Positions 23,183 through 34,681 of a DNA stretch of 64,000 bases are shown piece by piece (the first letter of the stretch is position 1; each line of letters begins with the position of its first letter). The position numbers and the translations under genes were made by a program. Origin of the DNA: Marchantia polymorpha subsp. ruderalis (taxonomy: Eukaryota > Streptophyta > Marchantiopsida > Marchantiales > Marchantiaceae); the NCBI GenBank assembly GCA_037833965.1, contig AP031354.1, positions 17,276,001-17,340,000 of the forward strand, given 5' to 3'. The notes under the pieces were generated by a model, which was not told the origin of the DNA, searched no databases, and saw only the letters and a program-made list of their open reading frames with translations.

Positions 23183-23246
23183 AATTCTGTGAGTTGGGAG
23201 TCCCAACTCACAGAATTTCGTTTAGTCCCAACTTGGGACAAAACGA
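23183..23246. repeat. Second double palindrome, two adjacent odd-length inverted repeats
   Basis: aattctgtgagttggga (23183-23199), G, tcccaactcacagaatt (23201-23217) is perfect. Immediately adjoining it, tcgtttagtcccaa (23218-23231), C, ttgggacaaaacga (23233-23246) has one mismatch. The layout (end 1, 1 nt, inverted end 1, inverted end 2, 1 nt, end 2) is the same as at 9335-9383. Confidence 0.9.
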
Positions 23247-23599
23247 GATAGTTTTAGAAGGCAAACAATTGGAAGTCTCTCTGTCACTTGGCGCCGTGAA
23301 GCAGAACTTTGGGGGAGCTATGGGATACCCAGCCTAAGCCTCACTTTCATACGTTGCTCCAAAATTGGGAAGGATATGGCCGAGCTGTGGCAGAGGAACA
23401 AGACAGGGCACATCGTGTGGCATCGGCAGCAGACGGACCCATTGATCGCTGGTAGCGAGTGCACGCGTGGTGTCCGAAAAGCGACCCGTTGCCGATCTCG
23501 CGCCCTCCACGAAGACGGCAGGACACGAGCGAGCATCAGGGTAAAACACGAAGGCGCAGTCCACTGTCGACAAGCGACGGTGGGCATTTTTACCTCGTC

Positions 23600-24350
23600 C
23601 CAGGTGTCACAAGGGCTGGAGGCACGACCTCAAAGGGCATGCCCCGGGCGAGTCTCGTTTGCATTTTTCCATACAGGCATGCCTGCATGGAAAAATTAAA
23701 TATCAAACAAATTAACATTTATATCTATTTTTTTAAAGAATATTACTTCTAAGAATGTTTTATTTATTTATAAATATATTTCTGATTATTGAGAAGTATA
23801 TTTCTGAATATGCTAAATGTACATAGTGTAATAAGTGCATGGACCATGCCTTTTGACCTTGAAACTGAACATGGGCATGACTCGAAATATTTTGCTTTGC
23901 TTTCAATTTTAACTGGAGCGAGTATCAGCGACCTCCTCCGCGAAGGATACAGCTGTTCGAAGGTCCCCAGCGAACCTCCACGTCGCCCTCGTCCCCAGGG
24001 TGCCAACTCTAGTCGGAGACGGTGGGGAATGCGGGCTCGGAGTTTCGGGAGGATGACGAGAGGGATCCTTTTATCCACACACCAGCGACCAAACAAGAGA
24101 ATTCTCGAACGCAGTCGTCGCCGAGTATTCGTGCCTGGCCTATAGGATTGGAGTAATAGGAAAATATTTTGAGGCAGGCCATACCCGTATTACAATACAT
24201 ACATTTAGCGTATTCAGAGATGTACTTCTACGAAAATAAAACATTCTTAGAAATAAAATTGTTGAAATATTCTAGATATAAGTATGGAAGAATGCAAACG
24301 AAGCATGCACTCACGCTGGTGCATGCCCTTTGATGTTGTGCCTCCAACCC
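23600..24350. mobile_element. Foldback-type element with long imperfect terminal inverted repeats
   Basis: The left arm, about 23600-23860, reads into the reverse complement of the right arm, about 24175-24350. Matching blocks include ctggaggcac / ttggaggcac, tcaaagggcatgc, cgtttgcat, ttctaagaatgttttattt and ctgaatatgctaaatgta / ctgaatacgctaaatgta. The roughly 300-bp interior (23870-24170) has no transposase frame. The inner left arm carries an extra palindrome, 23663-23696. This suits a non-autonomous foldback/MITE-like DNA transposon with decayed ends. I could not identify a target-site duplication, so the exact borders are uncertain. Confidence 0.65.
23663..23696. repeat. Palindrome, 17 + 0 + 17 bp, one mismatch
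   Basis: atttttccatacaggca (23663-23679) is followed directly by tgcctgcatggaaaaat (23680-23696). It lies within the left arm of the foldback element and has no counterpart in the right arm, where ttccatact runs on without it. It is therefore a later local inversion-duplication. Confidence 0.85.
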
Positions 24351-24751
24351 TACTGGCCTGGCTTCCTGAGGCGATTCTACGACGTGCTTCGATTGGCTGT
24401 GGCTCGAGAGATTCGCTGCGTCCGGGAGTCGAATGAGTACTTTTCGAATGTCACGACCAATGCTCACAATATTCGGCTTCCCCCTTCTTAACGAATTTCG
24501 CAGGCCTTGTGACTCTATTCAGTGTACAGATAACTCTACCACCTTGCGTCACATGGTGCTCGGAGATGCCCGGCAATGGAAAAAACTCCAGGAACGAGTC
24601 ATAGTCCAGCAGCTGAATTCACTTTATACAGTTGTTTTCAAAGTGGTGCTAACTCATATACAACTCTAGTTGGCCGGGCGCAATCTGCACGAGTCGGAGG
24701 ACCTGTTTTCATAAACACTATGAAGAAGATTGCCACGGTTTAGAATGGTAC

Positions 24752-25246
24752 ATGAATCGTATTTTCCATACGTCTGCGGACCATCGTCACAGTTTTGAAA
24801 TGTTCATGAGCCTTATTTTCCCGACCATGTTCGGTATCAGTTCGCTCCCTGGACACCCAGTCACAAAAACGATGGATTTGTTCCTCCGTCTAAATCATTT
24901 CCGACGCCTTTGTCTCATTATGGTGATTTCGATTCGAAAAAGGAAGGCGGAATGGACATTGGGAAGACAGCTTGGCATCAGATCGTATTTTACTTGGGCA
25001 GGCCATCTACTAGTAAAAGTTAGTTTAGAAAATTTGAAGACAACATGGACTCAGGACACATTTCTTCCCTTGGGCAGGCCATATCCTTTAGAAAATTTGA
25101 AGACAACATGGACTCAGGACACATTTCTTCCCTTGGGCAGGCCATATCCTTTAGAAAATTTGAAGACAACATGGATTCAGGACACATTTCTTCCCTGCTC
25201 CAATTCGGCTGCAGTTGCAATTCCCAGCCAGAAGTTCACAACATAA
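24752..25246 (+). CDS. Open frame of 164 codons created over a 63-bp tandem repeat
   Basis: Starts with ATG at 24752 and ends at TGA near 25246. The C-terminal third is two full and one partial 21-residue repeats (LENLKTTWTQDTFLPLGRPY) because the underlying 63-bp unit is a multiple of three. The opposite strand is also open across the repeat for the same reason, so the open frame is weak evidence of coding. No signal peptide, domain or homologue is recognised. It interrupts an A' relic and is single-copy in the window. Probably not a gene. Confidence 0.15.
   Translation: MNRIFHTSADHRHSFEMFMSLIFPTMFGISSLPGHPVTKTMDLFLRLNHFRRLCLIMVISIRKRKAEWTLGRQLGIRSYFTWAGHLLVKVSLENLKTTWTQDTFLPLGRPYPLENLKTTWTQDTFLPLGRPYPLENLKTTWIQDTFLPCSNSAAVAIPSQKFTT
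25025..25196. repeat. 63-bp tandem repeat, 2.7 units
   Basis: Units start with ttagaaaatttgaag at 25025, 25088 and 25151 (period 63). Units 1 and 2 are nearly identical, and the third is cut after about 46 bp. A related start, cttgggcaggccat, precedes unit 1 near 24998, suggesting expansion from a single local sequence. The high identity implies recent expansion. Confidence 0.92.
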
Positions 25247-25740
25247 TCTTCGCCTGAACAATACCTCCTTTAACCTGGAGTGGCTTCCTAGATCTTCTAC
25301 CGGGAAGGGTTTAAGGATAGCACAATGCTGCAGTAAGTGGTGGTCGATGACCTCCTGCAACATACTGAAGTGGGCAGTGCTGAAGAAGAGATTTACTCGA
25401 AGTGCTATAGTGGAGACTAAATACGTCTCTCGAATAATTTCACACATTTTCTTGTTTTGACTTTCTGTGAGTCCAGTTGGATCGGATAATTTTGTTAAAT
25501 TTGCACACTTAAAATGAATGAACCTGAATACAGAAAAAGCATAATGAGTTCGTGGTGCTTAGATGACAGACTGTTCACCAGTTCAAACCTCACCACATCA
25601 TCAATCTTGCCACCACTAACAGGTCTGCTGCCCTTTCTGCAAGTCGGCACCGCCTTGCCGGGCCCGACGATTAGAAAGAATTGCCTAGAATTCCCTAGCT
25701 TCAGCAAGCGAAATGTCTCAAATTGTGTACTTTCCCGTAC

Positions 25741-28152
25741 CTGATCTCAGCGTGCGCACATGTAAGAACTTGTGGACCTCTACTACTGCAGACTCTAGAT
25801 CAATCCTTTTGTAATTAACTCCCATTCGCATAGAATTTACAGCAGACAATTACGCTGCTTTTGAATCACATAATCTGTCACTCCTGACAGCAGTTCAAGA
25901 AAAAGCACATAAATTGTTCTGATTGTTTCACAAATTGTACCGAGCACCCAGTTCAGACGAAAATCAGCAGACACGACATATTGGGCGCAACAAATCTAGC
26001 TAGCTGCAGTCACATATCTAAGAACTCATTCGGATTCTTACTTCTTGACCTCTTTCTCACAAACTCTGCACCATCCTCAACGTAAAACTGCAATGTCTTT
26101 CCAATCACAGGCCAAACAATCTGACCCACGAGATCTGCGATGCTTGAATTCATGACGAGTGTTGCGAGTGCCAGGTTAGGAAAGTCAACAACTTGAACAC
26201 TGGATGTGGTCCTACCATGCAGATATCCAACATTTAGTTTGACTTAACTTAGACTACAATTGTCGATAGAAAAGCACCGTATTATAAAATATTATTATAA
26301 AATGCTAAACTGGCTCATTACAAGTAATCAAGTAATCCGCATACATCTTTGTTTCGTTTGGGATACTCCTCTAGAACACTTTTCTGGGTGGCTGGGTTGC
26401 ACTTATCATGGAATTAATCACAGCTTGATGCAGAAAATCTTCAATGAAACCTTGGACGTTAAGCGAGGAATTCAGAGATATTCCATGAGTAATTTACTGA
26501 TAGTTTTTTGGTTGCATCTTTCCATGACGGTTTGGTCTCTTGTCTTCATGGCATGTCCCTCACAAGTCTCAGGGAGGAGCCGAGGGAAGCCAAACCTCGG
26601 AATTTCGCATTGGTGCGCAACCGCTTCTTTTGATCGTTCGTCAACTTCCCAATGACATGTGTTTAATCGCGGATCTTGAGAGACAGCTGTAATAGACTTC
26701 GTGTCCCTGCTGCAGTTATTCCACATTAAAACGTAAAATCAACACAACCCAGCCAAAGCATCCGCCAGTTTGAAAATGCTTTGAATAGAAAGTAGCAGAA
26801 GTGATGCTCTTACGTGAAAGCGGATAAATCTCCAGACGATGTTCTTCTGCGTGTCGCAGGCCACTGAGGAAGATTATTACATCTGAGTTTGAAGCGAGGA
26901 GGAGGCCAGCGGTCTTCAAAATGCTTATTTAAAATTCACCGTGAATGATGAGAATGAGAGGGATTGCCAGTAGGAACCAAGATCCTGAGAAGAATCCACT
27001 GTGTGGATCGGCTTTGAATCGACATGGGCTATGGAAAACTTACGACAAAGCGACCATCATAATCCTTTGACTGAAATGTAGATCAGTCACATCCACTACT
27101 CAGACTCTAGAGAAATTCTTTTCCAGTCACTCTGTAATCAACACCATCCTTCTAAGACTGATCCGTTGCGTGCATCGATGAGAAAGAAGCTACCACTCCA
27201 ACCTCCTAACTGAGCAGGTTGTCCAGCCGGTGTTCGTATGAATGGCCCCCGGCCGTGAGCCGGTGGAGGTTGCTTTAGTGGAAATTCTTACTTAAACTAA
27301 TATGCTGGCATGTAGATGATTCTTGCTGCATGTTCAAGGAGTCATGGATGCAGACTCCTCGAATACACTATTCTCTTCGTCCAGATAGAAAGAATTTCTC
27401 TCATCGAAGCGAAACAACAGCAGAATTTATGTCACTTTTGAGAGTCATGGTTTCTTAAGTTTCCACTCCGTCCAGCATATGATACCTGAAGGCTCCATAT
27501 GTTGATATTTTAAGCTCCACTTCGCCCCTGAATTTCGGAGCGAGTATGGATTTCACTAGTGAGTATTAACATTTATCTTAGAATGGCAACTACAGTAATT
27601 CCGCACCTGCATAGCAATAAATTTGCATATCAGATCCGTTCAGAGATAAGGGTGATGGAAAGTTGTGATGTCATCAGTACCTTATTGGCAGCAATGAAGT
27701 TATCATCTTTCGGCATAACATGTCTTGTGTACTTCTGATGGTGGCAAAATCAAGATTTGTTGAAAATATTCATCGGTACATCTGATGGACCTCTGTGTCA
27801 ACCTTTCACAGAAGGTTTCTAGATCTGATAACACGGCCTCATCATTGTAGGAAGTGTGCTTAGCAGTACTAATGCTTACAATTAGTTTCTCATCCATTCT
27901 TAGATTGAAGGAGCTCATCATTCATCATGGTGAGACTTGTAACAAGGCTCCTAAAAGTTTTTCCTCAAAGTGGAATTTTATAGTTTAGCCAAAATCTGAA
28001 CTTCTTCAGAAACATGTATGTGCGATTGACATGATTGCATAGATTATACAAGACTTGTACAAGTGAAAACTCTGAAGGAAGATCTTGCAGAGGATCATAT
28101 TGCATGTGTCTAAACATATGCTTGTCATTTGCATCATGACATTCTAACCTCT
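25741..28152. other. Intergenic DNA between A' relic 3 and Roco copy 2
   Basis: Single-copy here; any counterpart downstream of Roco copy 1 lies beyond the left edge. Minus-strand frames at 26716-26919 (with AGLLLASNSDVII) and 27703-27921 (with VLSDLETFCERL, ATG start) look mildly protein-like but are short and unassigned. The first loosely resembles the AGLLLARTKSDFI frame at 34078-34404. The part nearest 28152 is probably the 3' UTR of the Roco gene. Confidence 0.45.
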
Positions 28153-31100
28153 TCAATTAGACCGACAAAGTCCTAGTTCTATACCTTTATTCATGCACTC
28201 CTCGCACACCCATGCATGGCCACCTGATTCTACTCCCTCGTATTTCACCTGATACAACTTGAAGATTTTCGCATAGTTAGTATCCCCAAGAATTTTCTGA
28301 ATCCTCAACCATGCTTGTGTCAGCTCCTCGCTTTCCCCAGCTTTTACAACTGCCCTACGATCACTTTTGCTAATGCTATCTAATTTAACAATATCAGATT
28401 TTAAATCTGCATAGTCCGGAATCGCTTGGCCCAACCCGAAGGTCACATCCAGTCCAGCCTTCACAGCATAATACATGACTTTGAGTGAGATTTCAATGGT
28501 TTTGCTAATCCACGCGTGATTATTCAGATCCACGCGTATCTTCAAACCTTCTTGATCTTCAACCATGTGAACCCTAGTCGCCGACTCACACATCAAGTGT
28601 AATCTAACGGTTCTCCCGACATGCATAACTGCACTCATCCTATAGAATATGTTAACATCATCCGTAATGTAAGGTCGCTTGGGGGTTCTGGTCTGCTGAA
28701 ACGATTGAGTATACCCGATAATCCTGTCTACTTTAGACACAAAATCACTCAGAGTTGACTGCAGTTGTTGCTGCACAGCGAGTATCTGCTCCATCTTCGT
28801 CTCCAATCTCTGCATACCTAATCTTAACCTTTCATCAAAACCATCGACCTTTCTTTCAATCCTTCTCAAAGCATGTCGGATTTCATCCAAAGCATGTCGG
28901 ATTTCACAAAATTCACTTGTGCTCGCCCCACTGGATGAACGTCGATTGGAGTCTTTCATAGTAACCATTTTCTCATTTTCAGGGTAAAAGTGAATCAAAT
29001 CTTTGTTCACTTCGTTTACACCTTGCTGCAATGATCTCAATTGTTGGCTGTGGTCTCGATGAAATGACTTCAATAGTTGCATTTGCTTCTGAATGGTCTC
29101 ATTCACAATCTCTTCCACATCGCTCTCCCACAGCAACTCCCTCGCTCTTTCTTGTATAACCTCTGTTATGTGCCCTTGAATCGGGGGCCAAGGGTGCTCA
29201 TAGTTGAACAACTCTTCCTCCTTCACCAAGTGAAACCTATCCGACGGATTATCCTCAAGTTTGTCATTGATGTCACGAATGAAGTCGGATTTGAGTTCCT
29301 CGATCAGAATGGCTCCTCTGAGATGAATCGGAATCAGCATCTCCACGCAACGTGTTTGGATCACACCAAGCACTAACGCCACCCCGGGACAACCTTTCGA
29401 TGATGCGCAAAATGATATCAACTCCTGGACGATATGCTTCATCACGTATTTAATCGCCGCCTCCCATGATTTATGATCCGAGCATAACATCAAAACATCC
29501 AAGTAATTGCGAGACGTTTCTTGCTCCAGATATATCTCGTGCCCATCCAGGTAAAGTTTCATATAATGACGAGAGCAGGTCACAGTCTCCTTGGAAATAT
29601 GCATCTCGCATATCAACTTGCCTCTCATGAACATCTACAATGATACAGAATTTGGTAAATGTTAAGCTGCGCATGCCAAAAATTAAATTCTACAAATGAA
29701 AAGAGAACACTCCATTCATCAAACACAAGTTACAATTAGAACTCAACGCATTCAATTTTCTAACACTATCTTTAAAATCACCTCAAAGCGTGGAAAAAAA
29801 GCAGCGGTCAGTGACATTGTTTTTCCATCTTGGCATTGAATCCGGATGCCGACAAACTTTGAAGTCTCAACCCTACGTTTCCAAGCCTTCGGCTTCACGT
29901 CCGCCAATTCTTGAGGCTTCTGTACTTCAGTGCTTGCATGCTCAGGTATGAAGGAGGGAATGAAATAAAACTGAGAAGTATCTTCCACCTTGAAACACAA
30001 ATCTAAATGGATAAGGATGTTCTCAATCACATCTCTGTCCACACCTTTCTGTCCATGCGGTAGCTTTCCCAGAAACTCCTCTATCAATCCAACAAAGACA
30101 CTCTCGCTCACAAATCCGTCCTTGCTGGAGTATGAGGAATGCGACTTACTTTCGTGCTCTTGAGCATGAAATTTTTGACCTAGAGCAACCAGCTCACCCA
30201 ATAATGTATTAGTGAGCCAGTTTGGATCTACAATGATGTAACTAAGGGTTGGAATATAAACTATGGACCCAGCGTCATTCAAATAAGAAACTATCGAATT
30301 TAGTATCCTTGAATGATCATTGGCAAAAGCTGAAGAGGATGAAATGAACTCTGTCAAGATGGGATCACAAAATTCAATAAAATTTTGACGTAACCAAATA
30401 GGGCAACTTCTGTTCTCCTTGATTTTTTTAACCAAGCGGAAAGAGATTTGGGAACACAATTGGGGAACCCGTGGGGATTTTTCACTCAACAACTTGTCAA
30501 AAATCTCAAAAATATAATCTTTGAGATCTATAACTTGCTTCTTTCTTCTCGCATCCACATGAAAACACTCTTGAATTGGATGAAGATCCACAAATTTTGC
30601 AAATCTTTGGTTGACATCTTTCACTATTGAGTGAGCCCAAGTCAAAGAGCTGGATTTGATTTTGTCCTTGTGTGAAATCACAACAAGAACTTGCGGACGA
30701 TTATGTCCCGTGACCCTAGAGCTGGATGTGATAAAACTCATCCATTCCTCCAACTCTGTTCGAAAACAAGAGTCTTCTTTCTTAGAAGATGTATTCTCAC
30801 AAAAAGAGCTATACACAAATAAAAAAACACAAAAATTGTTGGATTGAGGAAAGAGCACAGTTTGAAGGGTACGAAAAATCTCTTGCCCTGCAAGATCCCA
30901 AATTGAAATTTGCCTTTTGTCATCGTTTTGCAAGTACTCCACTTCGATACCTTTAGTTCTAAACAACTCCTTCCATTTGTTCCCAATCCAACTTTTGCCT
31001 TCAACTATCCTCATCAAGGTTTGACGCAATCGAGTCTTGCCTGCAGATTGAGTACAAATAACCACAACAAATATAACTTGAGATATTTTTACATATTACT

Positions 31101-32971
31101 TGATACTATTATTTCAAATGGATAAAGAGTATTGGTAAAAATTTTGAATATCACATCAAAATTTGAAATCATTGAATAGATGTTATTTATAATCTCAATT
31201 AATTAGTATGGTAAGATAATTTTTCTTCAATTCTTTGAAAATTTTTAAACTATTCCAAATACGTGTAGAGAGAAAAATAAACTTATTTTACTACAGGATA
31301 AATTTTGGAGAGGTAAAACCTTAGATTGCTAGTTCAAAAAGCTGAGAGTTTACAGAGCACGATACCTGCTAGAGGAGAGCCGCATAGAAAGAGTCGACCG
31401 GCTTTTGCATCTCCAAATGCTAATCCGGCTTCTCTAAATACGGACATGTAGGCGGCCCGCTTCTCGTTCTGCTTGAGTGCCTCTTGAATCAGCGCCGCCT
31501 TTCCGTCTCTAGCCCATGAGGTTCTCGAGACATTTATTTCCTGAAGACTCAAGTTCACTTGGAGTAGCCCCATCATGTCCCTGAACGTCTCTTCGTCCAG
31601 CCAGGTGTTACTCAAATCCAAGTGAGTGAGACTAAAGTTCCCTCGCAGGCACAAAAGCAGGTCCTTCCATACTCCCTTCCAAACATCTTCGCTTAGACGT
31701 ATTAATCCGAGTCTCTTCAGGACGCAAGTTTCTCCAGCTTTTCCATTTATAGACAAGATACTTTCTGGTCTATCTTGGTAATGTAATATACTCAGAGATT
31801 TCATAGATGTGATTTCCCCGCGCAGTACCCTACCTAATAGGTTTAATGATAACATCACTTCACCTTCACTACGAACATGGACTATAATCTCCAGAGTGGG
31901 GTCGTTGACTTCGGAGCTAGCAGAACGAGCAAGAGCTTCCACTGACTCCCAGTATTCATCAAACTTGGATCCAAAACTAACAAGTATAGTAGTCGCTATG
32001 GCATTGTCACGTATGGCTTCGCCGAGCTGGTGCGCTTGCTCAGGCTCCATGACAAGTCTCTGGAGCTCCACTTCCTTCAATGATGGGTTGGAAATAAGAA
32101 GTTCCCTTAACCAGTCTCCGAGTCCTTCCACATACAATAGCCGAAGACGTTCAATGGATCGGTTGCGATCGTCTCCGGCCAATGCTTTCAGCAACAAGCG
32201 CCCTGCCCACTTCCCCCTGCCTTCTAAGGTAAATTCTTTCAAAGCCAAGCTCTGGATCAAAGCCTGGGACAGGATTCCAACGGTCTCGTACTCCATGTCC
32301 AGCCAATAGCCGCCTAAACGCAACGTTTCTAATAGAGGAGCACTATTGATCATGTCAGCCACATACTTCACCGCACTCGGGTCCCTCAACGATACCCCTA
32401 CTACATCTAAAGACTCGAGTTTAGAATCGGAACGTCCTCGCAGACCTGAGGCGAGATTCAAGAGACATCTGGCACTCACACTGGCTTCCAGTTTTAACTC
32501 TGTTACGCTAGAGGAATTCAGAATTCTCCCCAGCTGGAAACACAAGCTCTCCTTATCCGCATCTGAATCGTCCAACCAACCAACGATTATCTTTTTAAGA
32601 ACGGTGCTAGACCTGAAACCTCTGAGAACTACCTCCCACTCGCTTGCCGTCAACGTCGATACACGGTACCCACAAATCTTGCCCACGTCCAGAATCTCAA
32701 GGGTGTTGCAGCTGCCGATTGCCTCCAGCACTCGAAGACGCACTTGGCTTCGCCACCCTATGATTGTCGAGGGTGCTTCCTTCGGAAAGAACTCCCGAAA
32801 TTCTGGGTGTCTTAAATTGGGAAGCTGCGTTATAGGCTCGCCTTGTCCTTCCAGACGCTGTACAAGGTCCTGGATGGCGGAGGGAAGCTCCGGTTCCTCG
32901 TGTGCGGAGTCCATTTCCCGTGTCGCCAGTTCAGCAGCGTGACTGAAGAAGGACGCACCTGCACCTTCCAT
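28153..32971 (-). CDS. LRR-Roc-COR (Roco) GTPase, TORNADO1-like, copy 2; complete
   Basis: Seen: exons 32971-31366, 31040-29782 and 29634-28153, introns 325 and 147 bp with gt...ag ends. The spliced length of 4347 nt is an exact 1449 codons, giving 1448 residues ending LGLCRSN. Domains: RI-like LRRs (about 1-520); Roc GTPase with Walker A GSPLAGKT (531-538, split by intron 1), WDLAGQE (583-589) and SHKDK (658-662); COR (about 740-955) with VDPNWLTNTLLGEL; an exon-3 region with coiled-coil-like heptads (about 1115-1245); and a C-terminal WVCEECMNKGIELGLC with three cysteines. Known: this order matches plant TORNADO1-like Roco proteins of about 1,400 residues. No kinase domain is present, unlike animal LRRK proteins. 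All frames are intact, so this copy is probably functional. The LRR part differs at roughly one residue in seven from copy 1, the Roc-COR part at very few. Confidence 0.92.
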
Positions 32972-34077
32972 TCTCTCCTCCACTCTCAGAGATTAAGAAA
33001 GTTTTGCTGCTTAGCATACGCGAGCGAAATGTCACCTGGGCTTCAGGAGCCCCTCCTCAATCCTTCGGATCGGCTCACCCGAAGAGAATTAACTTCCCGT
33101 CGCAGTGTCAAAACTTGTGCCTGCTGGGCATGACACTTCTTGCGACCTGCATGAAGAGATAAATAAGATTAATCTTACCTCTGCAAGGATTCGGATCAGG
33201 AGCAATCACCACGAACGTAGGGATATTGTGCAAACTAGAAGTAAGACGCTGCTCGCACTCAGTGCTGGGCAGGACAAGCGATGTGAATCAAAATCAAAGC
33301 AGATAACCAATATTCCGGTTCCAAAGCAAATTGTAGAGAGTGTGCAATGGGGACTTCATATCTCTTGGGGAACAAACCTTTTGTGAAGTTTAACGGAGAG
33401 AGCTGTTTGATTAGCACTGGTGACCCAACTCAGTGGACAAGCTAAAAGCTCTGCAGGTGAATCTGAAATCCAAAAAACTGGTCTGTATCGAAGATGGTAC
33501 GATGTGGATGCAGAATGTCAAAGAAAGCATGGAAACGCAGATATCTCAGATGGGAAGTACTCTACCTTGTGGAAAACTCCATGTACAATCGGACTGGAAG
33601 AATGGGAATCTAGCTGCATCAACACCCACGGGAACACAGACCCTCCGAAGCGTAGCGAGTAGAAATTTGCAGCTTACTCATCAGATCCTCTCATTATATT
33701 GTCTGGATGATCGAGGTCAAGATAACATACTAACACAACATGCGTGTTACTCCATACTCGGAGTGATTGGAAAATGTTCTGAGAAGGTCAGAGTAAATCT
33801 TGACTTTGTTGTGCAAGTGAAAGTGAAAATTGAGTGAATGCATCACTGTGCTGATACACTCGATGTCGTCACGCTGAGCACAGAGATTTAAAGAATCTTT
33901 GATCTATTCAAGAAGTGGTTGTATTCTTACAACTGAGAGGCACATGGGTCGTCAGCTTGGTGTGTAAAGTCTCTTGCGCGTTTTTCTTGCTTTGACAATC
34001 GGTACAGTAGTCTACTTTACTCTGCATATATCGTAGGTTCAGAAACTGATAAACTTTGTGGGAAATCATTTTTCTAA
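32972..34077. other. Upstream region of Roco copy 2 (block A flank)
   Basis: Colinear with 4735-5936. The only notable frame is 33433-33837 plus (135 codons, GTG at its 5' end, first ATG codon 24), containing NVKESMETQISQMGSTL and ACYSILGVIGKCSEKVRVNL. It is open here, but its copy-1 counterpart is interrupted by TAG. I cannot assign it. It might be a relic of another gene or antisense to the Roco 5' UTR. The promoter of the Roco gene should lie in this stretch, but I see no diagnostic element. Confidence 0.4.
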
Positions 34078-34404
34078 TCATAATGTCGAAAACATGGGTA
34101 CAGAGTACACGAGGTCTTCAAGTGCTGGTATGATTGTTCTTCTACCTTGACTGTCAGGCATGCACAGTTCTAACACCAGTGTCTGAGGTCTTTCAACCTC
34201 AAACATTGAAATAAAATCAGATTTCGTCCGAGCTAAGAGCAGTCCTGCTTGTTTATCACGTCGTTTAGAACACGACAGAACCAGCATGATACTTGCTAAG
34301 GTCAACATAAATCCTCTCAAGAATTTACGTTCTTCTAATCTGCTTGCAAGTGAAGAAAAACTTTGTTGTATTGATGAGATGAAAAATACCTCATACGCTA
34401 AACT
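34078..34404 (-). CDS. Exon-like open frame of 108 codons with a hydrophobic segment
   Basis: Open from 34404 to a TGA at 34078-34080; first internal ATG at 34308. The upstream part reads SSLASRLEERKFLRGF, then FMLTLASIMLVLS (possible membrane segment), then CSKRRDKQAGLLLARTKSDFI and RPQTLVLELCMPDS. A possible acceptor (ag) lies just upstream of 34404. Composition looks protein-like, but the copy in block A1 is frameshifted. Could be the last exon of a gene whose other exons are the A' relics to its right. No family recognised. Confidence 0.3.
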   Translation of the reverse strand, partial: SLAYEVFFISSIQQSFSSLASRLEERKFLRGFMLTLASIMLVLSCSKRRDKQAGLLLARTKSDFISMFEVERPQTLVLELCMPDSQGRRTIIPALEDLVYSVPMFSTL

Positions 34405-34681
34405 TTAGAGAACAATGATTCAGAACTCCAGATGAACATCTCGTTTGAAGTCTAAAGGGTAAGACAAACTTACATGGAAACTGCAATACCTGAAATATTG
34501 ACTCAAATGAAACAAGTATGTCTGCAACTTTTGCACTTGTATGCTCATATCATAATTCCAAACATGTGAGATAAATAGATGAAAGCACATTGTTCAATTG
34601 AAAAAATGGTTGAAACGCAAAAGTATTAATTCATGTCTTTAGTACTCTCTCTTTTGTGTAAAGCAAATTCACATGAATTTT

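Larger units (their letters stand above)
24510..25740 (-). pseudogene. A' relic 3: diverged, interrupted copy of the A' gene fragment
   Basis: Two parts match A'1 and A'2. Part 24510-24690 (minus-strand frame with LLDYDSFLEFF and HVTQGGRVICTL) and part 25340-25740 (frame with SGGKIDDVVRFELVNSLSS) correspond to adjacent sequence in the other copies. About 650 bp including the 63-bp tandem repeat lies between them. Divergence is clearly greater than between A'1 and A'2, so this is an older duplicate. No intact gene is present. Confidence 0.45.

Noticed and set aside
25025..25196. 63-bp tandem repeat as a CRISPR-like array
   Set aside because: Repeats are directly contiguous with no unique spacers, and the genome is eukaryotic.
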